Below are positions 8,704-18,137 of a DNA stretch of 64,000 bases, piece by piece. Source of the DNA: Streptomyces cyaneofuscatus (GTDB lineage: Bacteria; Actinomycetota; Actinomycetes; Streptomycetales; Streptomycetaceae); the NCBI RefSeq assembly GCF_000718135.1, contig NZ_JOEM01000013.1, forward strand, positions 299,524 to 363,523, written 5' to 3'. Position 1 is the first letter of the stretch. Every line of letters begins with the position of its first letter. Under the pieces are notes generated by a model. The model was not told where the DNA came from. It searched no databases and saw only the letters and a list, made by a program, of their open reading frames with translations. The position numbers and the translations under genes were made by a program.

Positions 8704-9969
8704 ATGCGCCGCCGGCTGATCAACTCCACGCTCGCCGTGGTGCTCGTGGTCATCGCCGTCTTCGGCGTCTCCCTCGTCATCGTGGAGACGCGCACCATCA
8801 GCGCCAGCGCCCAGGAGAGCGTCGAATCCGAGGCGCTGCGGCTGATCAGCGTGGTCGACAGCCGGCTGCTGGGTGACGAGGTGATCAACTCCGGGGTGCT
8901 GTCCGAGCAGATCGACCCCAGCCGGTTCGCGCTGATCGAGATCCCGGGCCGGGCTCCCATCCCCGTCGGGGAGCGCCCCACCGGCAGCGTCCTGCGCGCC
9001 ACCGAGACCGGTGAGCAGGGCGAGAAGGTCACCGTCGAGGAGTCCCGCTCGTCCGTCACCCGCGAGGTCGGGCGCACGCTCCTGATCATCGGCGCGGTGG
9101 CGCTGCTCGCGATCATCTCGGCCGTGCTCCTCGCCGTACGCCAGGCCAACCGGCTCGCCTCCCCGCTCACCGACCTCGCCGAGACCGCCGAACGCCTCGG
9201 CTCCGGCGACCCCCGCCCGCGCCACAAGCGGTACGGGGTGCCCGAGCTGGACCGGGTCGCCGACGTCCTGGACGCCTCCGCCGAGCGGATCGCCCGGATG
9301 CTGACCGCCGAACGCCGCCTCGCCGCCGACGCCTCGCACCAGTTGCGTACGCCGCTCACCGCGCTCTCCATGCGGATCGAGGAGATCTCGGTGACCGACG
9401 ACCCGGAGACGGTGAAGGAGGAGGCGAACATCGCCCTGACCCAGGTCGAGCGCCTCACCGACGTCGTGGAGCGGCTGCTGACCAACTCCCGGGACCCGCG
9501 GACCGGCTCCGCCGTCGTCTTCGACCTGGACGAGGTCATCAAGCAGCAGATCGAGGAGTGGCGCCCCGCCTACCGCTCCACGGGCCGCGCGCTGGTCTGC
9601 TCGGGCAAGCACGGTCTGCGGGCGGTCGGCACCCCGGGCGCGGTCGCCCAGGTGCTGGCCGCGCTGATCGAGAACTCCCTGATGCACGGCGGCGGCACGG
9701 TCGCCCTGCGCACCCGCGTCACCGGCAACCAGGTCGTCATCGAGGTCACCGACGAGGGCCCCGGCGTCCCGGCCGAGCTGGGCGCGCGGATCTTCGAGCG
9801 GACGATCAGCGGCCGCAACTCCACCGGCATCGGCCTGGCCGTCGCCCGGGACCTCGCGGAGGCGGACGGCGGCCGCCTCGAACTGCTCCAGCAGCACCCG
9901 GCGGTCTTCGCGCTCTTCCTCAGCCGCATCCCGCTGGACCGCAAGGACCCGGAACGCCCGGTGCGCTGA
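8704..9969 (+). CDS. Two-component sensor histidine kinase
   Basis: A 421-residue membrane kinase that partners the response regulator just upstream. TM1 lies at about 8-28, an extracytoplasmic loop of about 95 residues follows, TM2 at about 124-146, then a HAMP segment, a HisKA dimerisation domain with H212 in ASHQLRTPLTAL, and a HATPase domain with N324 (LIENSLMHG), the D350/G352 box (VTDEGPGVP) and the lid GRNSTGIGLAVARDLA. AGGA 7 bases before ATG 8704 supports the start. The loop has no recognisable sensor fold. Confidence 0.93.
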   Translation: MRRRLINSTLAVVLVVIAVFGVSLVIVETRTISASAQESVESEALRLISVVDSRLLGDEVINSGVLSEQIDPSRFALIEIPGRAPIPVGERPTGSVLRATETGEQGEKVTVEESRSSVTREVGRTLLIIGAVALLAIISAVLLAVRQANRLASPLTDLAETAERLGSGDPRPRHKRYGVPELDRVADVLDASAERIARMLTAERRLAADASHQLRTPLTALSMRIEEISVTDDPETVKEEANIALTQVERLTDVVERLLTNSRDPRTGSAVVFDLDEVIKQQIEEWRPAYRSTGRALVCSGKHGLRAVGTPGAVAQVLAALIENSLMHGGGTVALRTRVTGNQVVIEVTDEGPGVPAELGARIFERTISGRNSTGIGLAVARDLAEADGGRLELLQQHPAVFALFLSRIPLDRKDPERPVR

Positions 9970-9990
9970 GCACGTCAGGAGCCGGAGGGA

Positions 9991-10524
9991 TCAGTTCCGT
10001 ACGGGATCGGGCTCTACGGTCTCCGTCGACCGCCGCTGCTCCAGAAACCGCTCCGCAGGGCGTGCGGCCTCCTCGGCGGGGAGGGCCTTGTCGGGGAGGG
10101 TCTTGAAGACCCAGGTCCGGTAGGACCAGAAGCGGAAGAGGGTCGCGATCCCGATGCCGACGATCTTGAAGACGTTGCTCTGGACCGGGGTGTTCCAGTC
10201 GAAGCCGTACGTCGCCAGGTACAGCACCCCGGTCTCGATCACCGCGCCCACCGCGCTGAACAACAGGAACAGGGTCAGCTCACGGGTCCGGCCGGTCTTG
10301 TCACGGTCCCGGTAGGTCCAGTAGCGGTAGCCCACGTAGTTGAAGAGGACCGCGACGAACGTCGCCAAGAGGCTTGCCCGGACCACGGGGAGCTCCGTGG
10401 TGTGCCGGATCAGGTTGAAGGCCCCCATGTTGACCAGCAGGCCCATCGCGCCGACCACGCCGAACTTGGCGACCTCCCGGGCCAGCAGATCAAGCCGGGT
10501 CCGCAGTGCGCCCCGTTCGCTCAT
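9991..10524 (-). CDS. GtrA-family membrane protein
   Basis: A 177-residue protein with four transmembrane helices in the first 150 residues: FGVVGAMGLLVNMGAFNLI, SLLATFVAVLFNYVGYRYWT, LFLLFSAVGAVIETGVLYLA and VFKIVGIGIATLFRFWSYR. It is a typical GtrA protein; these are thought to move polyprenyl-linked sugars or support cell-surface polysaccharide synthesis. The last 30 residues are charged and probably cytoplasmic. It is convergent with the histidine kinase and divergent from purK. Given the many envelope-glycan genes in this window, a role in lipid-linked sugar handling is plausible but not shown. Confidence 0.85.
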   Translation of the reverse strand: MSERGALRTRLDLLAREVAKFGVVGAMGLLVNMGAFNLIRHTTELPVVRASLLATFVAVLFNYVGYRYWTYRDRDKTGRTRELTLFLLFSAVGAVIETGVLYLATYGFDWNTPVQSNVFKIVGIGIATLFRFWSYRTWVFKTLPDKALPAEEAARPAERFLEQRRSTETVEPDPVRN

Positions 10525-10686
10525 GGTGATCGCTCAGTCCGTCCGTTCGGGGGCGTCGACGGTTCCGTCAACTCCGCCATGCTAACCAGCCCTCCGGTGT
10601 GACGCCCCGGTGATGGTCACGCGCCCGCCGGTGACGGCACCCGGACGGCGTCCCGGGCGCCCCGGCGCGCCCGATACCCTGGGGGC

Positions 10687-11826
10687 GTGACGTTCCCGGT
10701 AGTCGGCATGGTCGGCGGCGGTCAGCTCGCCCGTATGACCCACGAGGCGGGTATCCCCCTCGGCCTGAAATTCAAGCTCCTCAGTGACACGCCCCAGGAC
10801 TCGGCGGCCCAGGTGGTCAGCGAGGTCGTCATCGGCGACTATCGCGACCTGGACACGCTGCGCGCCTTCGCGCAGGGCTGCGACGTGATCACCTTCGACC
10901 ACGAGCACGTGCCCACCGAGCACCTGCGGGCCCTGGAGGCGGACGGCATCCCCGTCCGCCCCGGCCCCGATGCCCTGGTGCACGCGCAGGACAAGGGGGT
11001 GATGCGCGCCAAGCTCGCGGAGATCGGCGCGCCCTGCCCCCGTAACCGCATCGTGAGTGACCCGGCCGACGCCGCCGCGTTCGCCGGGGAGGTCGGGGGC
11101 TTCCCCGTCATCCTCAAGACCGTGCGCGGCGGGTACGACGGCAAGGGCGTGTGGGTGGTCCGCTCCGAGGCGGACGCGGCCGATCCGTTCCGCGCCGGGG
11201 TCCCGGTCCTCGCGGAGGAGAAGGTCGACTTCGTACGGGAGCTGGCGGCCAACATCGTCCGCTCGCCGCACGGCCAGGCCGTCGCCTACCCGGTCGTGGA
11301 GTCCATCCAGGTCGACGGTGTCTGCGACACGGTGATCGCCCCCGCCCCCGACCTGTCCGAGCAGCTGGCCGGCGAGGCCCAGCAGCTCGCGCTCCGCATC
11401 GCCGCCGAGCTCGGTGTCGTCGGCCACCTGGCCGTGGAGCTGTTCGAGACGCGTGACGGACGCATCCTGGTCAACGAGCTGGCGATGCGCCCGCACAACT
11501 CGGGCCACTGGACGCAGGACGGCGCGATCACCTCCCAGTTCGCCAACCACGTGCGGGCGGTCCTCGACCTCCCCCTCGGCGACCCGCGCCCGCGCGCCCC
11601 CTGGACGGTCATGTGCAACGTCCTGGGCGGCGACTACCCGGACATGTACCAGGCGTACCTGCACTGCATGGCCCGCGATCCGCAGCTCAAGATCCACATG
11701 TACGGCAAGGACGTGAAGCCCGGACGCAAGGTCGGCCACGTCAACACCTACGGCGACGACCTGGCGGACGTGCGGGAGCGCGCCCGGCACGCGGCCGACT
11801 ACCTGCGAGGAACGATCACCGAATGA
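10687..11826 (+). CDS. purK: 5-(carboxyamino)imidazole ribonucleotide synthase
   Basis: A 379-residue ATP-grasp enzyme that makes N5-CAIR from AIR, bicarbonate and ATP in de novo purine synthesis. The N terminus has the family-typical [12 protein letters not shown]; the ATP-grasp core shows [19 protein letters not shown] and the acidic metal-binding stretch [20 protein letters not shown] with HNSGHWT after it. GTG 10687 is preceded at 6 bases by a TACCCT -10-like hexamer (10675-10680), suggesting a leaderless transcript. The stop overlaps the purE start (ATGA), so the two purine enzymes are translationally coupled. Confidence 0.95.
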   Translation: MTFPVVGMVGGGQLARMTHEAGIPLGLKFKLLSDTPQDSAAQVVSEVVIGDYRDLDTLRAFAQGCDVITFDHEHVPTEHLRALEADGIPVRPGPDALVHAQDKGVMRAKLAEIGAPCPRNRIVSDPADAAAFAGEVGGFPVILKTVRGGYDGKGVWVVRSEADAADPFRAGVPVLAEEKVDFVRELAANIVRSPHGQAVAYPVVESIQVDGVCDTVIAPAPDLSEQLAGEAQQLALRIAAELGVVGHLAVELFETRDGRILVNELAMRPHNSGHWTQDGAITSQFANHVRAVLDLPLGDPRPRAPWTVMCNVLGGDYPDMYQAYLHCMARDPQLKIHMYGKDVKPGRKVGHVNTYGDDLADVRERARHAADYLRGTITE

Positions 11827-12365
11827 CTACCCCCTCCGCATCGGCCGCACCCGTGATCGGCATCGTCATGGGCTCGGACTCCGACTGGCCCGTCATGGAG
11901 GCGGCGGCCAAGGCGCTCGACGAGTTCGAGATCCCGTACGAGGTCGACGTCGTCTCCGCCCACCGCATGCCGCGCGAGATGATCGCGTACGGCGAGGACG
12001 CGGCGGGTCGTGGCCTGAAGGCGATCATCGCGGGCGCGGGCGGGGCGGCCCACCTCCCCGGCATGCTGGCCTCGGTCACCCCGCTGCCGGTCATCGGCGT
12101 TCCGGTGCCGCTGAAGTACCTGGACGGCATGGACAGCCTGCTCTCCATCGTCCAGATGCCCGCGGGCGTCCCCGTCGCCACCGTCTCGGTCGGCGGCGCG
12201 CGCAACGCCGGCCTGCTGGCCGCCCGGATCCTCGCCGCGAGCGATCCCGCGCTCCAGGAGCGGATGCAGGAGTTCCTGTCCGAGCTGAACGCCCAGGCCA
12301 CCGAGAAGGGCAAGCGCCTGCGCTCCAAGGTCCAGGGCTCGGACTCCTTCGGCTTCGGAAAGTAG
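11823..12365 (+). CDS. purE: 5-(carboxyamino)imidazole ribonucleotide mutase
   Basis: A 180-residue class I PurE that converts N5-CAIR to CAIR, the step after PurK. Family motifs are [10 protein letters not shown] near residue 16, SAHRMP with the catalytic His, [12 protein letters not shown], and [20 protein letters not shown]. The usual length is about 165-180. ATG 11823 overlaps the purK stop by four bases. The dipeptidase follows after 11 bases and may be co-transcribed. Confidence 0.96.
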   Translation: MTTPSASAAPVIGIVMGSDSDWPVMEAAAKALDEFEIPYEVDVVSAHRMPREMIAYGEDAAGRGLKAIIAGAGGAAHLPGMLASVTPLPVIGVPVPLKYLDGMDSLLSIVQMPAGVPVATVSVGGARNAGLLAARILAASDPALQERMQEFLSELNAQATEKGKRLRSKVQGSDSFGFGK

Positions 12366-12376
12366 GGGCGGCTTTC

Positions 12377-13573
12377 ATGGACCATCTCGCCCGCGCCCAC
12401 GAGCTCCTCGCCGCCCACCCGGTCGTCGACGGCCACAACGACCTCCCCTGGGCCCTGCGCGAGCAGGTCGGCTACGACCTGGACGCCCGGGACATCGCCG
12501 CCGACCAGCGCGGCCTGCTCCACACCGACCTGGCCCGGCTGCGGGCCGGCGGGGTCGGCGGCCAGTTCTGGTCCGTGTACGTGCGCACCGACCTGACCGG
12601 CGACGCGGCGGTCAGCGCCACGCTGGAGCAGATCGACATCGTCGCCGAGCTGATCGCCCGCTACCCGACCCACCTGCGGCGCGCGCTCACCGCCGACGAC
12701 CTGGAGAAGGCCCGCGCCGAGGGCCGTATCGCCTCCCTGATGGGCGCCGAGGGCGGCCACTCCATCAACAACTCGCTGGGCACCCTGCGCGCCCTGTACG
12801 AGCTGGGCGTCCGCTACCTGACGCTCACCCACAACGACAACATCGACTGGGCCGACAGCGCCACCGACCTGCGGCGCCTCGGCGGCCTCTCCGCCTTCGG
12901 CCACGAGGTCGTGCGCGAGATGAACCGCATCGGCATGCTGGTCGACCTCAGCCACGTGGCGGACGGCGTCATGCGTGACGCGATCGCCACCAGCACCGCG
13001 CCGGTGATCTTCTCGCACTCCTCGGCCCGGGCCGTCTGCGACCACCCGCGCAACATCCCGGACGACGTGCTGGCGGCGCTCCCGGCCAACGGCGGGATCG
13101 CGATGGCGACCTTCGTCCCGAAGTTCGTGCTGCCCGCCGCCGTCGCCTGGACCCAGGCCGCCGACCGCAACATGCGCGAACACGGCCTGCACCACCTGGA
13201 CACCACCCCGCAGGCGATGCGCATCCACGAGGACTTCGAGGCGGCCCACCCCCGCCCGCAGGCCACCGTGGCGACCATCGCCGACCACCTCGACCACATG
13301 CGCGAGGTCGCGGGCGTCGACCACATCGGCATCGGCGGCGACTACGACGGCACGGCGTTCACGCCGTACGGCCTGGAGGACGTCTCCGGCTACCCGAACC
13401 TGATCGCCGAGCTGCTCCGCCGTAACTGGTCCGAGGGCGAGCTCGCCAAGCTGACCTGGCAGAACGCCGTACGGGTGCTGCGCGACGCGGAAGCCGTGGC
13501 CCGCGACGAGCAGGCCACGCGCGGCCCGTCCCACGCGACGATCACGGAGCTGGACGGGCGGCGGATCCGCTAG
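12377..13573 (+). CDS. Membrane-dipeptidase family zinc peptidase (peptidase M19)
   Basis: A 398-residue member of the renal-dipeptidase (M19) family, which hydrolyses dipeptides, including some with D-residues. Metal-ligand motifs are visible in order: [10 protein letters not shown] (His/Asp), the Glu in [18 protein letters not shown], and [28 protein letters not shown] near the C terminus is also typical. There is no signal peptide, so the protein is cytoplasmic. It follows purE closely and overlaps the convergent SGNH gene by four bases at the stop codons. Confidence 0.93.
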   Translation: MDHLARAHELLAAHPVVDGHNDLPWALREQVGYDLDARDIAADQRGLLHTDLARLRAGGVGGQFWSVYVRTDLTGDAAVSATLEQIDIVAELIARYPTHLRRALTADDLEKARAEGRIASLMGAEGGHSINNSLGTLRALYELGVRYLTLTHNDNIDWADSATDLRRLGGLSAFGHEVVREMNRIGMLVDLSHVADGVMRDAIATSTAPVIFSHSSARAVCDHPRNIPDDVLAALPANGGIAMATFVPKFVLPAAVAWTQAADRNMREHGLHHLDTTPQAMRIHEDFEAAHPRPQATVATIADHLDHMREVAGVDHIGIGGDYDGTAFTPYGLEDVSGYPNLIAELLRRNWSEGELAKLTWQNAVRVLRDAEAVARDEQATRGPSHATITELDGRRIR

Positions 13574-14748
13574 CGGCCGGCGGCGAACGGTCCCCCCGGG
13601 CCGAAGGCGAGCGCCGCGAAGCGCTCGCCCATGCGGCGGTGGGCGGCGGGGCCCGGGTGGAGCCGGTCGGGCAGCGGCAGCTCGGCGGAGTCGGCCTCGC
13701 CGTACAGGGCGAGGCCGTCCAGGTAGGACAGCGCCGGATCCCCGCCCGCCCGCTCCTCGACGATCCGGGCGAGCTCCTCCCGTACGACGCGCAGGTTCAG
13801 CTTCCCGAGGGCCGCCTCCGAGGGGTCGCCCAACGCCACGAACTCCACCTGCCCGTCGCTGACGTCCGGTGCGGCGGGTCCGGGGGTGGTCTCCTGGGCC
13901 GGGCAGAGGATGGGCGAGACGACCAGCAGGGGCGTGGTCGGGTGCCCCTCGCGGATGGTGTCGAGGAACCCGTGCACGGCCGGCCCGAAGGCGCGCAGCC
14001 GCATCAGGTCGCGGTTCACGACGTTGATGCCGATCTTGACGCTGATCAGGTCGGCCGGGGTGTCCCGCAGGGCGCGCGCGGTGAACGGATCGAGGAGCGC
14101 GCTGCCGCCCAGGCTCAGGTTGACCAGCTCCACGCCTCCTGCCGCCGCGGCCAGGGCGGGCCAGGCGGTGGCGGAGCTGTCGGCGGCGGAGCCCTGGCTG
14201 ATCGAACTGCCGTGGTGCAGCCAGACCCGCCGCCCGCCCGGCTCCACCGTTGCGACGGGAGCGTCGGTGCGCAGGGCGATCAGCTCGGTGATCTCGGTGT
14301 ACGGCAGCCAGATCTCGACGGTCTTCTCCCGCCCGGGCAGCCCGTCGAACCGGACGGTGCCGACCTGCCCCGGAAACGTCTCCTGAGAGCCGTCGCTCAG
14401 ATCCACCATCAGCACATCACCCCCGCTCGCCGTGGCCCGCCCGGCCGGCTCCCCGTCGATGTGGAGGTCGTAGGCGCCGTCCGGGCGGGGGGAGACACCC
14501 CGGTAGGCCACGATCGTGCGCAGGACGTCCAGCTCGACGGCGGTGGCCCGGGTGCGGAACACCAGCCGTACGCCGGAGGGCTGGGCCTCCGCCTGGGCCA
14601 CCTGCTCGTCACCCCCGAACTGCGCCCGGGCGCGGGCGGGCAGCCGGTGCGGGAGGAGGCCGTCGCGCGCGGTGCGCTCCAGGTCGAGCGCGCCGCGCAC
14701 GAGGGCGGGGGTGAGGGGGGTGGCGGTCAGGCCGGGGGAGTCGTCCAT
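13570..14748 (-). CDS. SGNH/GDSL-type hydrolase with N-terminal carbohydrate-esterase-like domain
   Basis: A 392-residue hydrolase of the SGNH superfamily. The nucleophile block is modified from GDSL to [11 protein letters not shown] (near residue 190); the Gly block is [13 protein letters not shown], the Asn block IGINVVN, and the catalytic Asp-His pair appears as [11 protein letters not shown] near the C terminus. The first 170 residues form a beta-rich domain as seen in two-domain carbohydrate esterases. There is no signal peptide. The ATG at 14748 has GGAAAG just upstream; an in-frame GTG at 14766 is possible. Substrate is unknown; esters on sugars or lipids are both possible. Confidence 0.82.
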   Translation of the reverse strand: MDDSPGLTATPLTPALVRGALDLERTARDGLLPHRLPARARAQFGGDEQVAQAEAQPSGVRLVFRTRATAVELDVLRTIVAYRGVSPRPDGAYDLHIDGEPAGRATASGGDVLMVDLSDGSQETFPGQVGTVRFDGLPGREKTVEIWLPYTEITELIALRTDAPVATVEPGGRRVWLHHGSSISQGSAADSSATAWPALAAAAGGVELVNLSLGGSALLDPFTARALRDTPADLISVKIGINVVNRDLMRLRAFGPAVHGFLDTIREGHPTTPLLVVSPILCPAQETTPGPAAPDVSDGQVEFVALGDPSEAALGKLNLRVVREELARIVEERAGGDPALSYLDGLALYGEADSAELPLPDRLHPGPAAHRRMGERFAALAFGPGGPFAAGR

Positions 14749-14815
14749 GCTTTCCAGCCTGTCCACCGAGGCGCGATCCAGCAGGCGCGGAAAGAGTTAT
14801 CAGGCGCGGAGACCG

Positions 14816-15178
14816 TCAGCAGGCGCAGAGACAGAACGGGTGCCCGGCCGGATCGGCGTACACCCGGAAGGACCTCTTCCGGTCCTCCGTGTCCAGCGGC
14901 CGGGCCCCCAGCGCCAGCACCTCCCGCTCCGCAGCATCCAGATCCTCCACGGTCAGGTCCAGGTGGAACTGCATGGAGCTGTCGGGCCGGGGCCACTGCG
15001 GCGGTACGAAACCGGGCGCGGCCTGGAACGCGAGCGGCGTGCCCGGGGCGTCCACGAGGTCGACCCAGCGGCTGTCGTCGTCCTTGATGGTGCCGCCGAT
15101 GACGGCGGCGTAGAAGCGGGCGAGCGCGAGGGGGTCGGGGCAGTCCAGTACGACGGCGCCGAGTGTGGCGATGGGCAT
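14816..15178 (-). CDS. VOC-superfamily (glyoxalase/bleomycin-resistance-like) protein
   Basis: A 120-residue single-unit vicinal-oxygen-chelate protein. The beta-alpha-beta-beta-beta pattern is visible: LGAVVLDCPDPLALARFYAA at the N terminus, MQFHLDLTVEDLDAAEREVL in the middle and FRVYADPAGHPFCLC at the end. These match Streptomyces VOC proteins annotated only as putative lyases or resistance proteins. ATG 15178 is chosen because GGGAGG lies 8 bases upstream; frame upstream is open without a ribosome site. It is separated from the UDP-glucose dehydrogenase gene by a short tandem repeat. Confidence 0.85.
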   Translation of the reverse strand: MPIATLGAVVLDCPDPLALARFYAAVIGGTIKDDDSRWVDLVDAPGTPLAFQAAPGFVPPQWPRPDSSMQFHLDLTVEDLDAAEREVLALGARPLDTEDRKRSFRVYADPAGHPFCLCAC

Positions 15179-15258
15179 GACGCATACCTCCCGGTGGATA
15201 CCGCCCTGTTGCGGTACGGGGAGACGCTTACCCCGTACCGCCGCCGGGAGTGCGGCCA

Positions 15259-15290
15259 TTCAGGCGTTCAGGCGTTCAGGCGTTCAGGCG
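15259..15290. repeat. Four perfect copies of TTCAGGCG
   Basis: An 8-bp microsatellite-like tandem repeat (copies at 15259, 15267, 15275, 15283) about 6 bases after the UDP-glucose dehydrogenase stop codon. Such short arrays can vary in copy number by slippage. Confidence 0.9.
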
Positions 15291-15296
15291 GCCGGC

Positions 15297-16640
15297 TCAG
15301 GCCTTCGGCCGCCCCATCGCCCGGTACGTCCACCCGGCCTCGCGCCACACCGCACTGTCCAGCGCGTTCCGCCCGTCCAGGATGATCCGCCGGGACACCG
15401 CCTCGCCCAGCTCCGCCGGGTCCAGCTCGCGGAACTCGCGCCACTCCGTCAGGTGCAGCACCACGTCCGCGCCGCGCACGGCCTCCAGCGCGGAGTCGGC
15501 GTAACCGAGCGTCGGGAACAGGCGGCGTGCGTTCTCCATCCCCTTCGGGTCGAAGACGGTCACCTGGCCGCCCTGGAGGTGGATCTGCCCGGCGACGTTG
15601 AGCGCGGGGGAGTCGCGTACGTCGTCGGAGTCCGGCTTGAACGCGGCGCCCAGCACGCCCACCCGCGTACCGAGGAACGAACCGCCGCCCACGGCCTCCC
15701 GGGCCAGCTCGACCATGTGGCCGCGGCGGCGCATGTTGATGGAGTCGACCTCGCGGAGGAAGGTGAGGGCCTGGTCGGCGCCCAGCTCACCGGCGCGCGC
15801 CATGAAGGCCCGGATGTCCTTGGGCAGACAGCCGCCGCCGAAGCCGATCCCGGCCCGCAGGAACTTCTTCCCGATGCGCTCGTCGTGCCCGATGGCCTCG
15901 GCGAGCTTCACGACGTCGCCGTCGGCGGCCTCGCAGACCTCGGCCATGGCGTTGATGAAGGAGATCTTGGTGGCGAGGAAGGAGTTGGCGGAGGTCTTCA
16001 CCAGCTCGGCGGTAGGAAAGTCCGTAACGACGAACGGGGACCCCTCCGCCACCGGCCCGGCGTACACCTCACGGAGCAGCTTCTCGGCCCGCTCGCTCTC
16101 CACGCCGACGACGATCCGGTCGGGGTGCAGGGTGTCGTTGACGGCGAAGCCCTCGCGCAGGAACTCCGGGTTCCAGGCCAGCTCGGCGCCGTCGCCTGCC
16201 GGGGCCAGCTCCACGAGGCGGGCGGCGAGGCGGGCGGCGGAGCCGACGGGGACGGTGGACTTGCCGACGACCAGGGCGGGCCGGGTGAGGTGCGGGGCGA
16301 GCGCGTCGAAGGCGCTGTCCACATAACTCATGTCACAGGCGTACTCGCCGTGCTTCTGCGGAGTGTTCACACAGACGAAGTGGACGTCGCCGAACTCCCC
16401 GACCTCCTCCCAGGAGGTGGTGAAGCGCAGCCGACCGGTCGACCCTTCGATACCGGCCACATGCCGCTGAAGCATCTCCTCCAACCCCGGCTCGTACATC
16501 GGCACGCGCCCGGTGGAGAGCAGTTCGATCTTCTCCGGTACGACGTCGAGCCCGAGGACCTCGAACCCCAGCTCGGCCATGGCGGCGGCATGGGTGGCGC
16601 CGAGATAGCCGGTGCCGATCACAGTGATCCTGAGGGCCAT
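15297..16640 (-). CDS. UDP-glucose/GDP-mannose 6-dehydrogenase family protein, probable UDP-glucose 6-dehydrogenase
   Basis: A 447-residue NAD-dependent dehydrogenase that oxidises the C6 hydroxyl of a nucleotide sugar, most likely UDP-glucose to UDP-glucuronate. The Rossmann motif VIGTGYLGATHA is at residue 7; CVNTPQ, GKSTVPVGS and NPEFLREGFA are family markers; the catalytic cysteine is C271 in FGGGCLPKD; the C-terminal binding domain follows. ATG 16640 has AGGAG 7 bases upstream. Sugar specificity (UDP-Glc or GDP-Man) cannot be settled by eye. The product would feed glycan synthesis, in keeping with the envelope genes in this window. Confidence 0.92.
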   Translation of the reverse strand: MALRITVIGTGYLGATHAAAMAELGFEVLGLDVVPEKIELLSTGRVPMYEPGLEEMLQRHVAGIEGSTGRLRFTTSWEEVGEFGDVHFVCVNTPQKHGEYACDMSYVDSAFDALAPHLTRPALVVGKSTVPVGSAARLAARLVELAPAGDGAELAWNPEFLREGFAVNDTLHPDRIVVGVESERAEKLLREVYAGPVAEGSPFVVTDFPTAELVKTSANSFLATKISFINAMAEVCEAADGDVVKLAEAIGHDERIGKKFLRAGIGFGGGCLPKDIRAFMARAGELGADQALTFLREVDSINMRRRGHMVELAREAVGGGSFLGTRVGVLGAAFKPDSDDVRDSPALNVAGQIHLQGGQVTVFDPKGMENARRLFPTLGYADSALEAVRGADVVLHLTEWREFRELDPAELGEAVSRRIILDGRNALDSAVWREAGWTYRAMGRPKA

Positions 16641-16847
16641 GGGTGCTCCTGGGAGGTACGGACGGACGTGCGATCCGAGCATAGTCGCGACGGGTGACCC
16701 CACCCTTCCCCACCCGATCCGCCGCATACCTCCCGTTCTGCCCGACCCCTGTCACGAAGCTCACGTGGCACTCACGTATGCCGTGCCGGGGCTTCCGCAC
16801 TAAAATTGAGTTACTTAACGGTAGTTAGCATCTGGGGAGTGAGCGTC

Positions 16848-18005
16848 TTGGCGGGTTCGACCGATTTCGACCTGTACCGTCCGGCCGAGGAGCACGACAT
16901 GCTCCGCGAGACCATCCGTGCGCTCGCCGAGACGAAGATCGCCCCCTTCGCCGCCGCGGTCGACGAGGAGAGCCGCTTCCCGCAGGAGGCGCTGGACGCC
17001 CTGGTCGCCTCGGACCTGCACGCCGTCCACGTCCCGGAGGAGTACGGCGGGGCCGGCGCCGACGCGCTCGCCACGGTCATCGTGATCGAGGAGGTGGCCC
17101 GCGCCTGCGCCTCCTCCTCCCTGATCCCGGCAGTGAACAAGCTCGGCTCGCTCCCGGTGATCCTCTCCGGCTCCGAGGAGCTGAAGGCCAAGTACCTGGG
17201 CCCGCTCGCCAAGGGCGACGCGATGTTCTCGTACGCGCTCTCCGAGCCGGACGCGGGCTCGGACGCGGCGGGCATGAAGACCAAGGCCGTCCGCGACGGG
17301 GACTTCTGGGTCCTCAACGGGGTGAAGCGCTGGATCACCAACGCGGGCGTCTCCGAGTACTACACGGTCATGGCGGTCACCGACCCCACCAAGCGCTCCA
17401 AGGGCATCTCGGCGTTCGTCGTCGAGAAGTCCGACGAGGGTGTCTCCTTCGGCGCCCCGGAGAAGAAGCTCGGCATCAAGGGCTCCCCGACCCGCGAGGT
17501 CTACCTCGACAACGTCCGTATCCCCGCCGACCGCATGATCGGCGAGGAGGGCACGGGCTTCGCCACCGCGATGAAGACCCTGGACCACACCCGCATCACC
17601 ATCGCGGCCCAGGCCCTCGGTATCGCCCAGGGCGCGCTGGACTACGCCAAGGGGTACGTCCAGGAGCGCAAGCAGTTCGGCAAGCCGATCGCGGACTTCC
17701 AGGGCATCCAGTTCATGCTCGCCGACATGGCGATGAAGCTGGAGGCGGCCCGCCAGCTCACCTACTCCGCCGCCGCCAAGTCCGAGCGCGTCGACGGCGA
17801 CCTGACCTTCTTCGGCGCGGCGGCGAAGTGCTTCGCCTCCGACGTCGCCATGGAGGTCACCACGGACGCGGTCCAGCTCCTCGGCGGCTACGGCTACACG
17901 CGCGACTACCCGGTCGAGCGCATGATGCGCGACGCCAAGATCACCCAGATCTACGAGGGCACCAACCAGGTCCAGCGCATCGTCATGGCACGCAACCTGC
18001 CGTAA
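16848..18005 (+). CDS. Acyl-CoA dehydrogenase
   Basis: A 385-residue FAD enzyme of fatty-acid beta-oxidation. Visible are the substrate-binding YALSEPDAGSDAAGM, the second signature RKQFGKPIADFQGIQFMLAD, and the catalytic glutamate in IYEGTNQVQRIVMARNL. The start is assigned to TTG 16848 because GGGGAG (16834-16839) is 8 bases upstream and the protein then begins like short-chain family members of about 380 residues. GTG 16839 and TTG 16806 are in frame but poorly served. Upstream, an AT-rich stretch (16800-16830) has TTAAC/GTTAG half sites that could bind a regulator. Confidence 0.93.
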   Translation: MAGSTDFDLYRPAEEHDMLRETIRALAETKIAPFAAAVDEESRFPQEALDALVASDLHAVHVPEEYGGAGADALATVIVIEEVARACASSSLIPAVNKLGSLPVILSGSEELKAKYLGPLAKGDAMFSYALSEPDAGSDAAGMKTKAVRDGDFWVLNGVKRWITNAGVSEYYTVMAVTDPTKRSKGISAFVVEKSDEGVSFGAPEKKLGIKGSPTREVYLDNVRIPADRMIGEEGTGFATAMKTLDHTRITIAAQALGIAQGALDYAKGYVQERKQFGKPIADFQGIQFMLADMAMKLEAARQLTYSAAAKSERVDGDLTFFGAAAKCFASDVAMEVTTDAVQLLGGYGYTRDYPVERMMRDAKITQIYEGTNQVQRIVMARNLP

Positions 18006-18020
18006 CGGCTTTCGCTGTCT

Positions 18021-18053
18021 CTGCGGCCCCCGGCACCGCGCCGGGGGCCGCAG
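18021..18053 (+). terminator. Terminator after the acyl-CoA dehydrogenase gene
   Basis: A perfect 14-bp inverted repeat (CTGCGGCCCCCGGC and its complement) with loop ACCGC, 15 bases after the stop codon. Confidence 0.85.
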
Positions 18054-18095
18054 CGCGTTCCGGGCGGGCGGTCCGCATGAGGTGACCGGCGCTTA

Positions 18096-18131
18096 GGTGT
18101 ACTGGTGGTACACCCCACTGGTGTGTACTGT
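18096..18131 (+). promoter_or_regulatory. Probable self-operator and core promoter of the TetR gene
   Basis: GGTGTAC (18096-18102), 5 bases, GTACACC (18108-18114) make a perfect 7-bp palindrome, and a third related half site GTGTGTAC follows at 18121. A TACTGT -10-like hexamer at 18126-18131 ends 6 bases before ATG 18138, so the transcript is likely leaderless. The palindrome lies where the -35 region would be, fitting repression by the encoded TetR protein. Confidence 0.65.
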
Positions 18132-18137
18132 TGGTTC

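Noticed and set aside
13639..15087. Plus-strand open frame of 480 codons opposite the SGNH hydrolase
   Set aside because: It is a mirror of the hydrolase codon pattern, has no ribosome site and no recognisable motif, whereas the minus strand shows SGNH blocks.
14890..15113. Possible toxin/antitoxin or small gene on the plus strand opposite the VOC gene
   Set aside because: The only open frame is Ser/Arg-rich antisense of the VOC gene, with no supporting signal.
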